Below, in pieces: positions 27,084 to 36,352 of a stretch of 64,000 nucleotides of DNA. A program made the position numbers and the translations under genes. The notes under the pieces are model-generated. The model did not search any database, was not told the origin of the DNA, and saw nothing but the letters and a program-made list of their open reading frames with translations. The number at the start of each line of letters is the position of its first letter. Positions within the stretch are counted from its first letter, which is position 1. Where the stretch lies: assembly GCA_023423775.1 (NCBI GenBank), contig JAFAEZ010000023.1, forward strand, positions 12,467 through 76,466, in the 5' to 3' direction. Origin of the DNA: Pseudomonadota bacterium (GTDB lineage Bacteria > Pseudomonadota > Alphaproteobacteria > Sphingomonadales > Sphingomonadaceae).

Positions 27084-27473
27084 TCAGACGCGGCGACGCT
27101 TGGACGGGCGGACGCCGTTGTGCGGGATCGGCGTCACGTCGCGGATCGAGGTGATCTGGAAGCCGACCGCCTGCAGCGCGCGGAGCGCCGACTCGCGGCC
27201 AGAACCCGGTCCTTTGACCTCGACTTCGAGGGTGCGGACGCCGTGCTCGGCGGCCTTCTTGCCGGCATCTTCCGCAGCGACCTGCGCGGCGTACGGGGTC
27301 GACTTGCGGCTGCCCTTGAAGCCCATCATGCCGGCCGAGGACCATGCGATGGCATTGCCCTGGGCGTCGGTGATGGTGATCATCGTGTTGTTGAAGCTGG
27401 CGTTCACGTGTGCGACGCCGGCGGTGATGTTCTTGCGCTCGCGCCGACGAAGGCGCTGAGGTTCGCGTGCCAT
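27084..27473 (-). CDS. rpsK: 30S ribosomal protein S11
   Basis: A 129-residue S11, standard length, with the conserved [18 protein letters not shown] block and the basic C-terminus [13 protein letters not shown]. It lines the platform of the 30S subunit near the mRNA exit. Gap to rpsM is 43 bp and to rpoA 109 bp; the latter holds a strong hairpin. Confidence 0.97.
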   Translation of the reverse strand: MAREPQRLRRRERKNITAGVAHVNASFNNTMITITDAQGNAIAWSSAGMMGFKGSRKSTPYAAQVAAEDAGKKAAEHGVRTLEVEVKGPGSGRESALRALQAVGFQITSIRDVTPIPHNGVRPSKRRRV

Positions 27474-27516
27474 ATCTTTTCTATCCTACCTTAGGAGATC
27501 ACGAAGCCGCGCGGGC

Positions 27517-27885
27517 TTACTTCTTCTTGCCGGCGATCGGCTTGGCCTTGCCCTTGCGGGTGCGCGCATTGGTGTGCGTGCGCTGGCCGCGAACCGGGAG
27601 GCCCTTGCGATGGCGCAGGCCGCGGTAGCAAGCGAGGTCCATCAGGCGCTTGATGTTCATCGCCACCTGGCGGCGAAGGTCGCCTTCGACGGTGTAGCCG
27701 GCGTCGATCGCCTCGCGGATCTGGAGCACTTCCTGATCGGTCAGGTCCTGGACGCGACGCTCGGGCGCGATGCCGAGCTTGGCGGTGATTTCCTTGGCCT
27801 TGGTGTTGCCAATGCCGTGGATGTAGGTGAGCGCGATTTCCACGCGCTTATTGGTCGGGATATTCACACCCGCAATACGTGCCAT
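27517..27885 (-). CDS. rpsM: 30S ribosomal protein S13
   Basis: A 122-residue S13 from the ATG at 27885 ([15 protein letters not shown]); a GTG/other start seven codons upstream is not needed. It sits in the 30S head and touches the P-site tRNA and L5. Its own promoter lies at 28018-28046, so it heads a separate alpha-operon transcript. Confidence 0.97.
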   Translation of the reverse strand: MARIAGVNIPTNKRVEIALTYIHGIGNTKAKEITAKLGIAPERRVQDLTDQEVLQIREAIDAGYTVEGDLRRQVAMNIKRLMDLACYRGLRHRKGLPVRGQRTHTNARTRKGKAKPIAGKKK

Positions 27886-27907
27886 ATTTACTTTCTCCTG
27901 CTCCACA

Positions 27908-27928
27908 GGACGGCGGGCAAGGCCGTCC
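27908..27928 (-). other. Hairpin in the rpsM leader
   Basis: GGACGGC (27908-27914) pairs perfectly with GCCGTCC (27922-27928) around a 7-base loop. It ends 22 bases upstream of the rpsM start, between the promoter and the ribosome-binding site. Confidence 0.55.
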
Positions 27929-28017
27929 CATCTCAGCGCTTTGACACCCGCGAAACGGCCAAAGCCGACGCGCGCACGGGATGCGCCGCCGGGCCGCCGG
28001 TCGATCGGGATGGAGCG

Positions 28018-28046
28018 CAGATAGGGGCGCGCCCGGCCGATGTCAA
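28018..28046 (-). promoter_or_regulatory. Sigma70-type promoter of rpsM-rpsK-rpoA
   Basis: Minus-strand TTGACA (28041-28046, a perfect -35), exactly 17 bases, TATCTG (28018-28023). It is placed in the 222-bp gap between the SRPBCC gene and rpsM and gives a leader of about 125 bases. Confidence 0.75.
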
Positions 28047-28107
28047 CCGCACCGCCCCTTCCCGCGCGCGAGAAAGGACGCGGTTCCGCGCCTTCCAGCC
28101 AATCGCA

Positions 28108-28626
28108 TCACCGCGGGGCGGCAAGCCGGCTCCGATAGCGTTCGAGCTGCTCGCGCATTACCTGGTCGACCGGCGCGGCGAGTTTGTCGGCCCCGCCCCG
28201 CACATAGCCGCCGACGACATAGGATTGGACGATCTCGGTGCCGCCGGCGACCGGCTTCAGCGTCCAGGTCAGGGTTCCGGCCACGCCTTCGGCCTGGAGC
28301 GGCCCGAGGCCGCCCTGCAGCCGGAGCATGGCGCCGGGCTGGGCATAGATCACGCGCAGATGCTCGATGGCGCCGCCGCCGTCCGTCGTCTCGCAGAAGC
28401 ACCCGCCGACCTTCAGATCGAGACGGAGATTGGCCGCCTTGCCCGAATAGGTGTGCGCCGGATTCCACCATTCGCCGATGCGCCCGAGCGCGACATAGGC
28501 TTTGGCCGGAGGCAGCGGGACCGTCACGCGGCTTTCGACCTCGAACCCGGCGGGCGTCGCGGATTTCACCTCCGCCGCTGCCGGCGACGCGGCCAGTGCG
28601 ACGGTGAACAAGGCCAGCTTCTTCAT
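28108..28626 (-). CDS. SRPBCC family (START-like) secreted protein
   Basis: A 172-residue protein from the ATG at 28626 with a signal peptide (MKKLALFTVALAASPAAAE). An SRPBCC-type ligand-binding domain follows: VTVPLPPAKAYVALGRIGEWWNP near its start and a long C-terminal helix ending in QLERYRSRL. Such domains hold hydrophobic ligands; the ligand here is unknown. It lies between adk and rpsM, an unusual position, and separates the spc-type from the alpha-type ribosomal genes. Confidence 0.8.
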   Translation of the reverse strand: MKKLALFTVALAASPAAAEVKSATPAGFEVESRVTVPLPPAKAYVALGRIGEWWNPAHTYSGKAANLRLDLKVGGCFCETTDGGGAIEHLRVIYAQPGAMLRLQGGLGPLQAEGVAGTLTWTLKPVAGGTEIVQSYVVGGYVRGGADKLAAPVDQVMREQLERYRSRLAAPR

Positions 28627-28666
28627 GCGCGCGCTCCCCACTGCGTGAGGGGCGAGAGTAACGCGA

Positions 28667-29317
28667 TCAGCGGCCGTCGAGAATAGCCTCGATCGCGCTT
28701 TCGACCTCGGCGATCGGCGCCATCCCGTCGACGCGGCGCACCAGCCCCTTGGCCTCGTAGAAAGGCAAGATCGGCGCGGTCTTGGCACGATATTCGACGA
28801 GGCGGTTGCGCACCGTCTCCTCATTGTCGTCGGGACGGCGCTTGAACTGATGGCTTCCGCAGACGTCGCACGTCTCAGGCACCTTCGGCGCCTTGTAACG
28901 GTCGTGATAGCCTTCGCCGCAGCTCGCGCAGGTGAAGCGGCCGGTGATGCGGTCCACGAGGGCGTCCTCGTCGACGACCAGTTCGATCACCTGGTCGAGC
29001 TTCATGTCCTTCTCGCCAAGCAGGGCTTCCAGCGACACGGCCTGCGCCTCGGTGCGCGGATAGCCGTCGAGGATGAAGCCGTTGCGCACATCCTCCTGGT
29101 CGAGCCGGTCGGACAGGATGCCGGTGACGATCGCGTCGGAGACGAGTCCGCCGGCGTCCATCACCGCCTTGGCCTGCAAGCCGACAGGCGTCTTGGCCGC
29201 CACCGCGGCGCGCAACATGTCGCCGGTCGAAAGCTGGACCATGCCCCGGTCGGCCTCGAGCCGACTCGCCTGCGTGCCCTTGCCCGCGCCCGGAGGGCCC
29301 AGAAGGATGATGTTCAT
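28667..29317 (-). CDS. adk: Adenylate kinase
   Basis: A 216-residue long-form adenylate kinase. It has the P-loop GPPGAGKGTQ at residues 7-16 and a LID domain with four cysteines (CASCG and CDVCG) that probably bind zinc. It interconverts ATP+AMP and two ADP. It follows secY by 23 bp, the usual arrangement. Confidence 0.97.
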   Translation of the reverse strand: MNIILLGPPGAGKGTQASRLEADRGMVQLSTGDMLRAAVAAKTPVGLQAKAVMDAGGLVSDAIVTGILSDRLDQEDVRNGFILDGYPRTEAQAVSLEALLGEKDMKLDQVIELVVDEDALVDRITGRFTCASCGEGYHDRYKAPKVPETCDVCGSHQFKRRPDDNEETVRNRLVEYRAKTAPILPFYEAKGLVRRVDGMAPIAEVESAIEAILDGR

Positions 29318-29340
29318 CGAAAACCTACTCCCCCTGGAAC

Positions 29341-30711
29341 TCAGCCGCGCGGGCGGCCGCCCTTGAGCTTCGCCTTCTTGATGAGGTCGCCATATTGGTG
29401 GGCGATCAGGTGGCTTTGGATCTGGGTGACCGTGTCCATCGTCACGTTGACGACGATCAGCAGACTGGTGCCGCCGAGATAGAACGGGATGCCGGCGCGG
29501 GCGATCAGGAATTCCGGCACCAGACAGATCAGAGTCAGGTAAGCGGCGCCGATCACCGTGATCCGGGTCAGCACGTAATCGAGATATTCCTCGGTGCGCT
29601 TGCCCGGGCGGATGCCGGGGATGAAGCCGCCCTGGCGCTTGAGATTGTCGGCGGTCTCTTCCGGATTGAACACCACGGCGGTGTAGAAGAAGCAGAAGAA
29701 GATGATGCCGGCGGCATAGAGCGCCATGTAGAGCGGCGCGCCGTGCTGGAGCGCGGTCGTGACCGTGATCAGGATGTCACCCCAGGCGCTCTCGCCCTGC
29801 ACGCGGTTGCCCGCGAACTGCGCGATGGTGAGCGGCATGAGCAGCAGCGAGGAAGCGAAGATCGGCGGGATCACGCCCGCGGTGTTGATCTTCAGCGGCA
29901 GGTGCGAACGCTCCTGCTGCACGGCGCCGCGCGCGCTCTGGCGCTTGGGATATTGGACGAGGACGCGGCGCTGGGCGCGCTCCATGAAGCAGATGCCGAG
30001 GATCAGGCCGAACGCCAGCGCGAGCACGCCGATGATCAGGACCGGCGACAGCGTGCCGGTGCGGCCGCCTTCGAAGACCTGGGCGAGCGCTGTCGGAAGC
30101 TGGGCGACGATGCCGGCCATGATGATCAGGCTGACGCCGTTGCCGATGCCGCGGCTGGTGATTTGCTCGCCCAGCCACATCAGGAACATCGTGCCGCCGA
30201 CGAGGCTGATCACGGTCGTGATGCGGAACATCATCCCGGGGTCGATGACAGCCGATCCGCCCTGCCCCGAACCCCAGCCTTCAAGGCCGACGGCGATGAA
30301 ATAGCCCTGGATCGCGGCCAGGAACACGGTGCCGTAGCGGGTGTACTGGTTAATCTTCTTACGGCCGCTCTCGCCCTCTTTCTTGAGCGCGGCGAGCGTC
30401 GGCGACATCGAGGTCGCCAGCTGCACCACGATCGAGGCGGTGATGTAGGGCATCACGCCGAGCGCGATCAGGCTCATGCGCTCGAGGCTGCCGCCCGAGA
30501 AGGTGTTGAAGAAATCGAGGACCGTGCCGCGGGTCGTATCGAACAGGCTCGCCAGCGCGCGCGGATCGATGCCGGGCAGCGGGATGAAGCTCAGGAGACG
30601 GAAAACGATCAGGGCGCCGAGGGTGAACCAGAGACGCTTTTTGAGATCGGTGGCCTTGGCGAAATTTGCCAGGCTGATATTCGCGGCCAGTTGTTCGGCT
30701 TGCGATGCCAT
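29341..30711 (-). CDS. secY: Preprotein translocase subunit SecY
   Basis: A 456-residue channel protein with ten membrane spans. It has the plug region FIPLPGIDPRALASLFD and the conserved cytoplasmic loop block GGFIPGIRPGKRTEEYLD. SecY with SecE and SecG forms the Sec translocon. It follows rplO across a 98-bp gap with a hairpin. Confidence 0.97.
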   Translation of the reverse strand: MASQAEQLAANISLANFAKATDLKKRLWFTLGALIVFRLLSFIPLPGIDPRALASLFDTTRGTVLDFFNTFSGGSLERMSLIALGVMPYITASIVVQLATSMSPTLAALKKEGESGRKKINQYTRYGTVFLAAIQGYFIAVGLEGWGSGQGGSAVIDPGMMFRITTVISLVGGTMFLMWLGEQITSRGIGNGVSLIIMAGIVAQLPTALAQVFEGGRTGTLSPVLIIGVLALAFGLILGICFMERAQRRVLVQYPKRQSARGAVQQERSHLPLKINTAGVIPPIFASSLLLMPLTIAQFAGNRVQGESAWGDILITVTTALQHGAPLYMALYAAGIIFFCFFYTAVVFNPEETADNLKRQGGFIPGIRPGKRTEEYLDYVLTRITVIGAAYLTLICLVPEFLIARAGIPFYLGGTSLLIVVNVTMDTVTQIQSHLIAHQYGDLIKKAKLKGGRPRG

Positions 30712-30728
30712 AATGTATTCGACCCCGG

Positions 30729-30769
30729 AAAAAGATGCGGCGGCGGGAGAATGTTCGCCCCCCGCCGCC
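30729..30769 (-). terminator. Terminator-like hairpin between rplO and secY
   Basis: GGCGGCGGG (30739-30747) pairs with CCCGCCGCC (30761-30769). On the minus strand a run of five U's follows six bases later (30729-30733). The offset U-run suggests partial termination, which would lower secY output relative to the ribosomal genes. Confidence 0.5.
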
Positions 30770-30809
30770 TCATATAGTGATCGGTTCCGGCTTGTCAGCC
30801 GCTAACCGT

Positions 30810-31349
30810 TCAGGCCTTCGCTTTGGCAGCCTTCTTGGCGGCGGCGCGGGTCGTGCCCTTCTTGGCAGCGGCCTTCTCGGCGGCCGGAACCACCTCGATC
30901 ACCTCGACCGAACCGCCGGCAGCCTCGATCGCCTCGCGGGCGCTGGCCGAGAGGCCGGCGACGCGGAAAGCGAGCTTGGTGCTGATCGCGCCCTTGGCGA
31001 GAATGCGGACGCCGTCCTTGCCGCCGCGAGCGACGCCGGCGGCCTTGAGCGCGGCGTGATCGATCGTGCCCTTGGCGTCCAGCTTGCCGGCTTCGACCAG
31101 CTTCTGGATCTGGCCCAGGTTCACCTCGGCGTAATCCTTGGCGAACGGATTGTTGAAGCCGCGCTTCGGGATCCGCATGTGGAGCGGCATCTGACCGCCC
31201 TCGAAGCCCCAGATGGAGACGCCCGAGCGGCTCTTCTGGCCCTTCTGGCCGCGGCCGCCGGTCTTGCCGAGGCCCGAACCGATGCCACGGCCGACGCGGA
31301 CGCGGGACTTACGGGCACCTTTATTGTCGCGGAGATCATTGAGATTCAT
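30810..31349 (-). CDS. rplO: 50S ribosomal protein L15
   Basis: From the ATG at 31349 ([16 protein letters not shown]) the protein has 179 residues, about 35 more than E. coli L15. The excess is a Lys/Ala-rich C-terminal tail. The glycine-rich [19 protein letters not shown] arm threads into 23S rRNA. Confidence 0.96.
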   Translation of the reverse strand: MNLNDLRDNKGARKSRVRVGRGIGSGLGKTGGRGQKGQKSRSGVSIWGFEGGQMPLHMRIPKRGFNNPFAKDYAEVNLGQIQKLVEAGKLDAKGTIDHAALKAAGVARGGKDGVRILAKGAISTKLAFRVAGLSASAREAIEAAGGSVEVIEVVPAAEKAAAKKGTTRAAAKKAAKAKA

Positions 31350-31396
31350 GTCTTGCACTCGCTTTCGCTATGTTCGCGCTGATTTTGAAACACGTT

Positions 31397-31418
31397 ACCC
31401 CGGCACGAGGGCCGGGGT
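31397..31418 (-). other. Intercistronic hairpin between rpmD and rplO
   Basis: ACCCCGGC (31397-31404) pairs with GCCGGGGT (31411-31418) around a 6-base loop, in the 120-bp rpmD-rplO gap. No U-run. Confidence 0.55.
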
Positions 31419-31469
31419 TCCGTCGTCATAGTGAGGCGGCCGCTTTTGGCAAGCCGCCCGGTCGGTGGC

Positions 31470-31646
31470 TCAGCCCTCGACCTTCACCATGTGCTGCACC
31501 TTCTTGATCATGCCGCGCACCTCGGGGGTGTCGCCGAGCTCGACCGTGCGATGCATCTTGTTGAGGCCCAGGCCGATCAGCGTCTTGCGCTGATCGGGGG
31601 TGCGCCGGATCGGCGAACCGGTCTGGGTGATCTTGATCGTCGCCAT
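31470..31646 (-). CDS. rpmD: 50S ribosomal protein L30
   Basis: Only 58 residues, beginning [20 protein letters not shown] and ending HMVKVEG; standard for bacterial L30. The start at 31646 lies 7 bp after the rpsE stop, in the conserved rpsE-rpmD-rplO order. The gene is short enough to be missed by length-filtered gene calling. Confidence 0.97.
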   Translation of the reverse strand: MATIKITQTGSPIRRTPDQRKTLIGLGLNKMHRTVELGDTPEVRGMIKKVQHMVKVEG

Positions 31647-31653
31647 GGGACGC

Positions 31654-32379
31654 TTACTCCGTCACGGCTTCGGCTTCCGCCGAAGCTTCCGCGCCCGACA
31701 GGCCGGCACGACGCGCCATCAGATCGGCAATCTTCTTGCCGCGACGCTGCGCCACCGCCTTGGGGCTGCTCTGATCCTTGAGCGCCTCGAAAGTCGCCCG
31801 GATCATGTTGTAGGGGTTCGAGGTGCCGACCGACTTGGTCACCACGTCGGCAACGCCGAGGCTTTCGAACACCGCGCGCATCGGACCGCCGGCGATGATG
31901 CCGGTGCCCTGCGGGGCCGAACGGACGTAGACGCGACCCGCACCGAAATGGCCCTTGCCATCATGGTGCAGAGTGCGGCCCTCGCGCAGCGGTACGCGGA
32001 CCATCGCCTTCTTCGCGGCGGCAGTCGCCTTGGAGATGGCTTCCGGCACTTCGCGCGCCTTGCCGTGGCCGAAGCCGGCCCGCCCCTTGCCGTCGCCAAC
32101 GACGACGAGTGCGGCGAAACCGAAGCGCTTACCGCCCTTCACCGTCTTCGAGACGCGGTTGATGTGGACGAGCTTCTCGACGAGCTCCTCGCCCTCTTCC
32201 TCGCGATTGCCACCGCGACGATCGTCGCGACGGCCACGGCCACCGCGATTGTCACGGCCGCCGTCGCGACCACGGCCGCCACGGGCGCCGCGCTCGCGGC
32301 GGCCCTCGGTCGGCTGACCCTCGGCGGCGACTGCCTCCGGAGCCTGGCCCTCGGGGGCCTGATTGTTTTCGTCAGCCAT
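31654..32379 (-). CDS. rpsE: 30S ribosomal protein S5 with long Arg/Gly-rich N-terminal extension
   Basis: The 241-residue protein has a normal S5 core ([15 protein letters not shown] onward, with the [15 protein letters not shown] block) but about 60 extra N-terminal residues. These are acidic first, then rich in RGG/RDGG repeats (residues 25-60), ending in an acidic patch. E. coli S5 has 167 residues. S5 acts in decoding accuracy at the mRNA entry. The ATG at 32379 is 3 bp past the rplR stop, which supports this start. Confidence 0.96.
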   Translation of the reverse strand: MADENNQAPEGQAPEAVAAEGQPTEGRRERGARGGRGRDGGRDNRGGRGRRDDRRGGNREEEGEELVEKLVHINRVSKTVKGGKRFGFAALVVVGDGKGRAGFGHGKAREVPEAISKATAAAKKAMVRVPLREGRTLHHDGKGHFGAGRVYVRSAPQGTGIIAGGPMRAVFESLGVADVVTKSVGTSNPYNMIRATFEALKDQSSPKAVAQRRGKKIADLMARRAGLSGAEASAEAEAVTE

Positions 32380-32382
32380 CGA

Positions 32383-32736
32383 TTAGAACTCCAATCCGCC
32401 TTCGCGCGCGGCATCGGCGAGAGCCTTCACGCGGCCGTGGAACAGAAAACCGCCACGGTCAAAGATAACACGGGTCACGCCCGCAGCCTTGGCGCGCTCG
32501 GCGACGCGGCGGCCGACATCCTGGGCGGAGCTGGTGGTGGCACCGCCCTTGCCCTTGACGTCCTTGTCGATCGTCGAGGCCGAAGCGACCGTGCGGCCGG
32601 CGGCATCGTCGATGACCTGGGCGTAGATGTGCTTGCCCGAGCGATGGACCGACAGGCGCAGGCGATCGCCGGCGCGCTTGCGAAGCGCGGTGCGGACGCG
32701 CTGACGGCGCCGATCGAAGAGAGACATTTTGGCCAT
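32383..32736 (-). CDS. rplR: 50S ribosomal protein L18
   Basis: 117 residues from the ATG at 32736 ([20 protein letters not shown]); an ATG three codons in is also possible. L18 binds 5S rRNA with L5 through the basic N-terminus and the block [20 protein letters not shown]. It lies 3 bp from both neighbours. Confidence 0.97.
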   Translation of the reverse strand: MAKMSLFDRRRQRVRTALRKRAGDRLRLSVHRSGKHIYAQVIDDAAGRTVASASTIDKDVKGKGGATTSSAQDVGRRVAERAKAAGVTRVIFDRGGFLFHGRVKALADAAREGGLEF

Positions 32737-32739
32737 GGC

Positions 32740-33273
32740 TTACTTCTTCTTGCCTTCTTTGCGGAAGATGAACTCGCCGCGATACTTGATGCCCTTGCCC
32801 TTGTACGGCTCGGGCTTGCGCCAACGGCGGATCTCGGCGGCCAGCTGGCCGACCTTCTGGCGATCGATGCCGCTGATCTCGACCGTGGTCTGATCCGGGG
32901 TCTTCACCTCGAGGCCTTCCGGCACCGCGATGTTGACATCGTGGCTGTAGCCGAGCTGCAGGCGCAGGTTCTTGCCCTGGGCCGCGGCGCGGTAGCCGAC
33001 GCCGGTGATCTCGAGGACCTTGCTGAAACCGTCAGTCACGCCGGTGACCAGGTTCTGCACCAGGGTGCGGTGCATGCCCCAGAAGGAGCGTGCGCGCTTG
33101 GTCTCGTTGGCGGGCTTCACCACGATGCGGCCGTCTTCGATGCCGTAGCTGATGTCGTCCAGCATCGGCATCGAGAGGGTGCCCTTGGGCCCCTTCACCG
33201 ACAGGATCGAGCCTTCGATCGTGGCCGTGACGTTGCTGGGCAGCGCGACGGGAACTTTACCAATGCGGCTCAT
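32740..33273 (-). CDS. rplF: 50S ribosomal protein L6
   Basis: A 177-residue L6, the standard two-domain protein, with the C-terminal signature [14 protein letters not shown]. It lies near the sarcin-ricin loop where the elongation factors bind. Its ATG shares one base with the rpsH stop. Confidence 0.97.
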   Translation of the reverse strand: MSRIGKVPVALPSNVTATIEGSILSVKGPKGTLSMPMLDDISYGIEDGRIVVKPANETKRARSFWGMHRTLVQNLVTGVTDGFSKVLEITGVGYRAAAQGKNLRLQLGYSHDVNIAVPEGLEVKTPDQTTVEISGIDRQKVGQLAAEIRRWRKPEPYKGKGIKYRGEFIFRKEGKKK

Positions 33274-33668
33274 CAGAACACCTCCGCCAGCACTTCGCCG
33301 CCGACATTCTGGTCGCGCGCTTCCGCGTCGGACAGAACGCCCTTCGGCGTCGAAACGATGGTGATGCCGAGGCCGTTGCGGACCCGGGGCAGCTCCTGGC
33401 TTCCCGAGTAGACGCGACGGCCGGGCTTCGAAATGCGCGACACGTGCTGGATCGCGGGCTGGCCCTCGAAATACTTCAGCTCGATGCGCAGGCCTTTGTG
33501 AGCGCCCAGCGCTTCCTCGCTATAGCCACGGATGTAGCCTTCGCGCTGGAGCACTTCGAGAACGCGCACGCGGAGCTTGGACGCGGGGGAAACCACGCTG
33601 TCCTTACGCGCCTGCTGGCCGTTGCGGATGCGGGTGAGCATATCACCCAGAGGATCGGTCAATGGCAT
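33273..33668 (-). CDS. rpsH: 30S ribosomal protein S8
   Basis: A 131-residue S8 with the conserved [20 protein letters not shown] block near the C-terminus. S8 nucleates the central 30S domain by binding helix 21 of 16S rRNA, and in E. coli it represses the spc operon at the rplE leader. A 1-bp overlap couples it to rplF. Confidence 0.97.
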   Translation of the reverse strand: MPLTDPLGDMLTRIRNGQQARKDSVVSPASKLRVRVLEVLQREGYIRGYSEEALGAHKGLRIELKYFEGQPAIQHVSRISKPGRRVYSGSQELPRVRNGLGITIVSTPKGVLSDAEARDQNVGGEVLAEVF

Positions 33669-33678
33669 CTTATATACC

Positions 33679-33984
33679 TTACCAGCTGGACTTCGTCAGA
33701 CCGGGGATCAGGCCCTTGTTGCCCAGTTCCCGCAGCATGATTCGCGAAAGCCCGAATTTGCGATAGTTGGCGCGCGGACGGCCCGTGATCTGGCAACGGT
33801 TGCGGACCCGGGTGGGGTTCGCGTTGCGCGGGATCTCGGCCATCTTGAGACGCGCGATGAGGCGCTCGGTCTCGTCCTTGGACTCGTCGTCCGCAATCGC
33901 CTTCAGCTTCGCATACTGGCCGGCATATTTCTTCACCAGCTTCTTGCGACGCTCATTCTTGTTGATCGAACTCAGTTTCGCCAT
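33679..33984 (-). CDS. rpsN: 30S ribosomal protein S14, zinc-independent type
   Basis: The 101-residue long form with only one cysteine (RNRCQITGR), so it lacks the CxxC zinc pairs of the short type. S14 completes the 30S head. The gap to rplE is 39 bp and to rpsH 10 bp. Confidence 0.97.
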   Translation of the reverse strand: MAKLSSINKNERRKKLVKKYAGQYAKLKAIADDESKDETERLIARLKMAEIPRNANPTRVRNRCQITGRPRANYRKFGLSRIMLRELGNKGLIPGLTKSSW

Positions 33985-34023
33985 GACTTAAGTTCTCTTC
34001 CTTCTCTAGTCCGAAGCGGGCGC

Positions 34024-34617
34024 TTACGCGGCCTGCTTCTGATCTTCTTCGGTGCGCGGGAACGGGAAGTTGAAGAGGCGCAGCAGCTCGCGCGCTTCCT
34101 CGTCCGTCTTCGCGGTGGTGGTGACGATGATGTCCATGCCGCGCACCTTGTCGATGCGGTCATAGCTGATCTCAGGGAAAATGATCTGTTCCTTGAGACC
34201 CATGGCATAGTTGCCACGGCCGTCGAACGACTTCGGGTTGAGGCCACGGAAGTCGCGAACGCGCGGCAGCGCGATCGTGATCAGACGGTCGAGAAACTCG
34301 TACATACGCTCGCGGCGCAGGGTCACCTTGACACCGATCGGCATGCCCTCACGCAGCTTGAACTGCGCGATCGACTTCTTCGCCTTGGTGACGACAGGCT
34401 TCTGGCCGGCGATCAGCTCCATTTCGGCAGCCGCGACGTCAACCTTCTTCTTGTCCTGGGTGGCCTCGCCAACGCCCATGTTGATGACGATCTTTTCGAT
34501 CTTCGGAACCTCGAAGCGGTTCTTGTAGCCGAACTTCTCCGTCATCGCCTGGACGATGCGGTCGTCATAATCCTTCTTCAGGCGCGGCGTGTAGCCGTCC
34601 TTCTTGGCTTCAGCCAT
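34024..34617 (-). CDS. rplE: 50S ribosomal protein L5
   Basis: 197 residues from the ATG at 34617 ([19 protein letters not shown]); longer frames upstream are shadows within rplX. The core has [21 protein letters not shown] and the C-terminal [17 protein letters not shown]. The N- and C-termini are slightly longer than in E. coli L5 (179). Overlaps rplX by 8 bp. Confidence 0.97.
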   Translation of the reverse strand: MAEAKKDGYTPRLKKDYDDRIVQAMTEKFGYKNRFEVPKIEKIVINMGVGEATQDKKKVDVAAAEMELIAGQKPVVTKAKKSIAQFKLREGMPIGVKVTLRRERMYEFLDRLITIALPRVRDFRGLNPKSFDGRGNYAMGLKEQIIFPEISYDRIDKVRGMDIIVTTTAKTDEEARELLRLFNFPFPRTEEDQKQAA

Positions 34618-34930
34618 TGATCGTCTCCCCGGACCGCGCAGCGACGCGGACCTTGTTGCCGTCGCGCACTTCGAAGCGGACCCGGGTCGGCTTGCCGGTC
34701 TTCGGGTCTTCGAGCGCAACCTTGGATACGTGCAGCGGAGCCTCGGCGCGCTCGAGCCCGCCCTGCGGGTTCGCCTGCGTCGGCTTCTTGTGACGGGTGA
34801 TGATGTTCACGCCCGACACGATCACCTTGCCGTCCTTCGGGAGCGACTTGGTGACTTCGCCATGCTTGCCCTTGTCCTTGCCGGACAGGATGACGACTTT
34901 GTCGCCCTTCTTGATCTTCGCAGCAGCCAT
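34610..34930 (-). CDS. rplX: 50S ribosomal protein L24
   Basis: 106 residues with the KOW motif ([20 protein letters not shown]). L24 is an assembly initiator that binds the 5' end of 23S rRNA. Its 3' end overlaps rplE by 8 bp. Confidence 0.97.
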   Translation of the reverse strand: MAAAKIKKGDKVVILSGKDKGKHGEVTKSLPKDGKVIVSGVNIITRHKKPTQANPQGGLERAEAPLHVSKVALEDPKTGKPTRVRFEVRDGNKVRVAARSGETING

Positions 34931-34934
34931 GATC

Positions 34935-35303
34935 TTACAAAACCTCCGGCGCGAGCGAGATGATCTTCATGTGCTTCTTCGCGCGCAATTCGCGGACGAC
35001 CGGGCCGAAGATACGGGTGCCGATCGGCTCCTGATTGTTGTTGACGAGCACCGCCGCGTTGGAATCGAACCGGATGGTCGAACCGTCGGCGCGGTGAATG
35101 TCCTTTGCCGTACGCACGATGACGGCCTTGTGAACGTCACCCTTCTTCACGCGGCCGCGCGGGGCCGCTTCCTTGACGGAGACGACGATGATGTCGCCCA
35201 CGCCGGCAAAGCGGCGCTTCGAACCGCCGAGCACCTTGATGCACTGGACGCGCTTGGCGCCGGAATTGTCGGCGACATCAAGGTTTGACTGCATCTGGAT
35301 CAT
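34935..35303 (-). CDS. rplN: 50S ribosomal protein L14
   Basis: 122 residues, standard length ([20 protein letters not shown]). L14 lies at the subunit interface and contacts 16S rRNA helix 14. It heads the spc-type block after a 56-bp gap that holds a small hairpin. Confidence 0.97.
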   Translation of the reverse strand: MIQMQSNLDVADNSGAKRVQCIKVLGGSKRRFAGVGDIIVVSVKEAAPRGRVKKGDVHKAVIVRTAKDIHRADGSTIRFDSNAAVLVNNNQEPIGTRIFGPVVRELRAKKHMKIISLAPEVL

Positions 35304-35328
35304 CGATCCATTCCTTCTCTCACTTCAA

Positions 35329-35343
35329 CCGGGACCAGCCCGG
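35329..35343 (-). other. Small hairpin between rpsQ and rplN
   Basis: CCGGG (35329-35333) and CCCGG (35339-35343) form a 5-bp stem with a 5-base loop, 26 bases upstream of the rplN start. Weaker than the other hairpins in the cluster. Confidence 0.4.
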
Positions 35344-35359
35344 CGATCAGCTTCAAATA

Positions 35360-35629
35360 TTAGGCGACGTCAGCCTTGGCCGGGGTGGCGTGCGTGTCGA
35401 CACGCTCGATCACCTTCCAGGTCTTCAGCTTGGAGATCGGCCGCGTCTCTTCGATGCGGACGGTCTCGCCCTCGTGATACTCATTGCCCTCGTCATGGGC
35501 ATGGTACTTCTTCGACCGCTTGATGATCTTGCCGTACAGCGGGTGCTTCACCCGCCGTTCGACCTTCACCACGACAGTCTTGTCGGTCTTATCGGAAACG
35601 ATCGTCCCGGTCAGAATGCGCTTCGGCAT
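35360..35629 (-). CDS. rpsQ: 30S ribosomal protein S17
   Basis: 89 residues with the OB-fold pattern [21 protein letters not shown]. It binds the 5' domain of 16S rRNA early in assembly. The gap to rpmC is 9 bp. Confidence 0.97.
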   Translation of the reverse strand: MPKRILTGTIVSDKTDKTVVVKVERRVKHPLYGKIIKRSKKYHAHDEGNEYHEGETVRIEETRPISKLKTWKVIERVDTHATPAKADVA

Positions 35630-35638
35630 GGTAACTCC

Positions 35639-35848
35639 TTAGGCCTTGGCCTGAGCGGCACGCACGCGCTCGCTCTGCAGCGTCTTGATCCGCGCGATAT
35701 CGCGGCGGACCTCGCGGACACGGGACGGCTTCTCGAGCTGGTTGGTGGCGGCCTGGAAGCGGAGGTTGAAGGCCTCGCGCTTCAGTTCGCCCAGCTGCTC
35801 CTGAAGCTGGTCGTCGGTCCTGGTCTTGAGATCGTCGATCTTGGCCAT
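35639..35848 (-). CDS. rpmC: 50S ribosomal protein L29
   Basis: 69 residues, two-helix protein ([19 protein letters not shown]). L29 lies by the peptide exit tunnel and helps dock SRP and trigger factor. Three bp from rplP. Confidence 0.97.
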   Translation of the reverse strand: MAKIDDLKTRTDDQLQEQLGELKREAFNLRFQAATNQLEKPSRVREVRRDIARIKTLQSERVRAAQAKA

Positions 35849-35851
35849 CTC

Positions 35852-36283
35852 TTAAGCTTCCTCGATCACCGATTCACCGAGGCGGGCGACCACCTTCGTC
35901 TTGATCGGCAGTTTTTCCATGGCGCGCTCGAAAGCCACGCGGGCGAGCGGACCGGGGACGCCGTCCAGCTCGAACAGGATGCGGCCGGGCTTGACGCGCG
36001 CCGCCCAATATTCGTTCGAGCCCTTACCCTTGCCCTGGCGGACTTCGGCCGGCTTCTTCGAGACCGGCACGTCCGGGAACACGCGGATCCAGAGACGGCC
36101 CTGGCGGCGGATATGGCGGGTGATCGCGCGGCGCGCCGCCTCGATCTGGCGAGCGGTGATACGCTCCGGCTCCATCGCCTTCAGGCCGAACGCACCGAAA
36201 TTCAGCTCGGTGCCGCCCTTGGCATTGCCGTGAATGCGGCCCTTGAAGGCCTTGCGGAACTTAGTCCGTTTGGGTTGCAGCAT
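35852..36283 (-). CDS. rplP: 50S ribosomal protein L16
   Basis: 143 residues ([19 protein letters not shown]). Contains the conserved arginine-rich loop near the A-site tRNA elbow. The 64-bp gap upstream holds a hairpin that overlaps the rpsC stop. Confidence 0.97.
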   Translation of the reverse strand: MLQPKRTKFRKAFKGRIHGNAKGGTELNFGAFGLKAMEPERITARQIEAARRAITRHIRRQGRLWIRVFPDVPVSKKPAEVRQGKGKGSNEYWAARVKPGRILFELDGVPGPLARVAFERAMEKLPIKTKVVARLGESVIEEA

Positions 36284-36330
36284 CTTCTATTCGCTTTCTG
36301 ACACCGATTGTCGGTCGATCAAGCGACGCT

Positions 36331-36352
36331 GCTAAGGGAGAACTCCCTTAGC
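36331..36352 (-). other. Hairpin over the rpsC stop codon
   Basis: GCTAAGGGAG (36331-36340) and CTCCCTTAGC (36343-36352) are exact complements; in RNA they give a 9-bp stem with a 4-base loop. The structure includes the rpsC stop (36348-36350) and precedes rplP. Confidence 0.65.
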
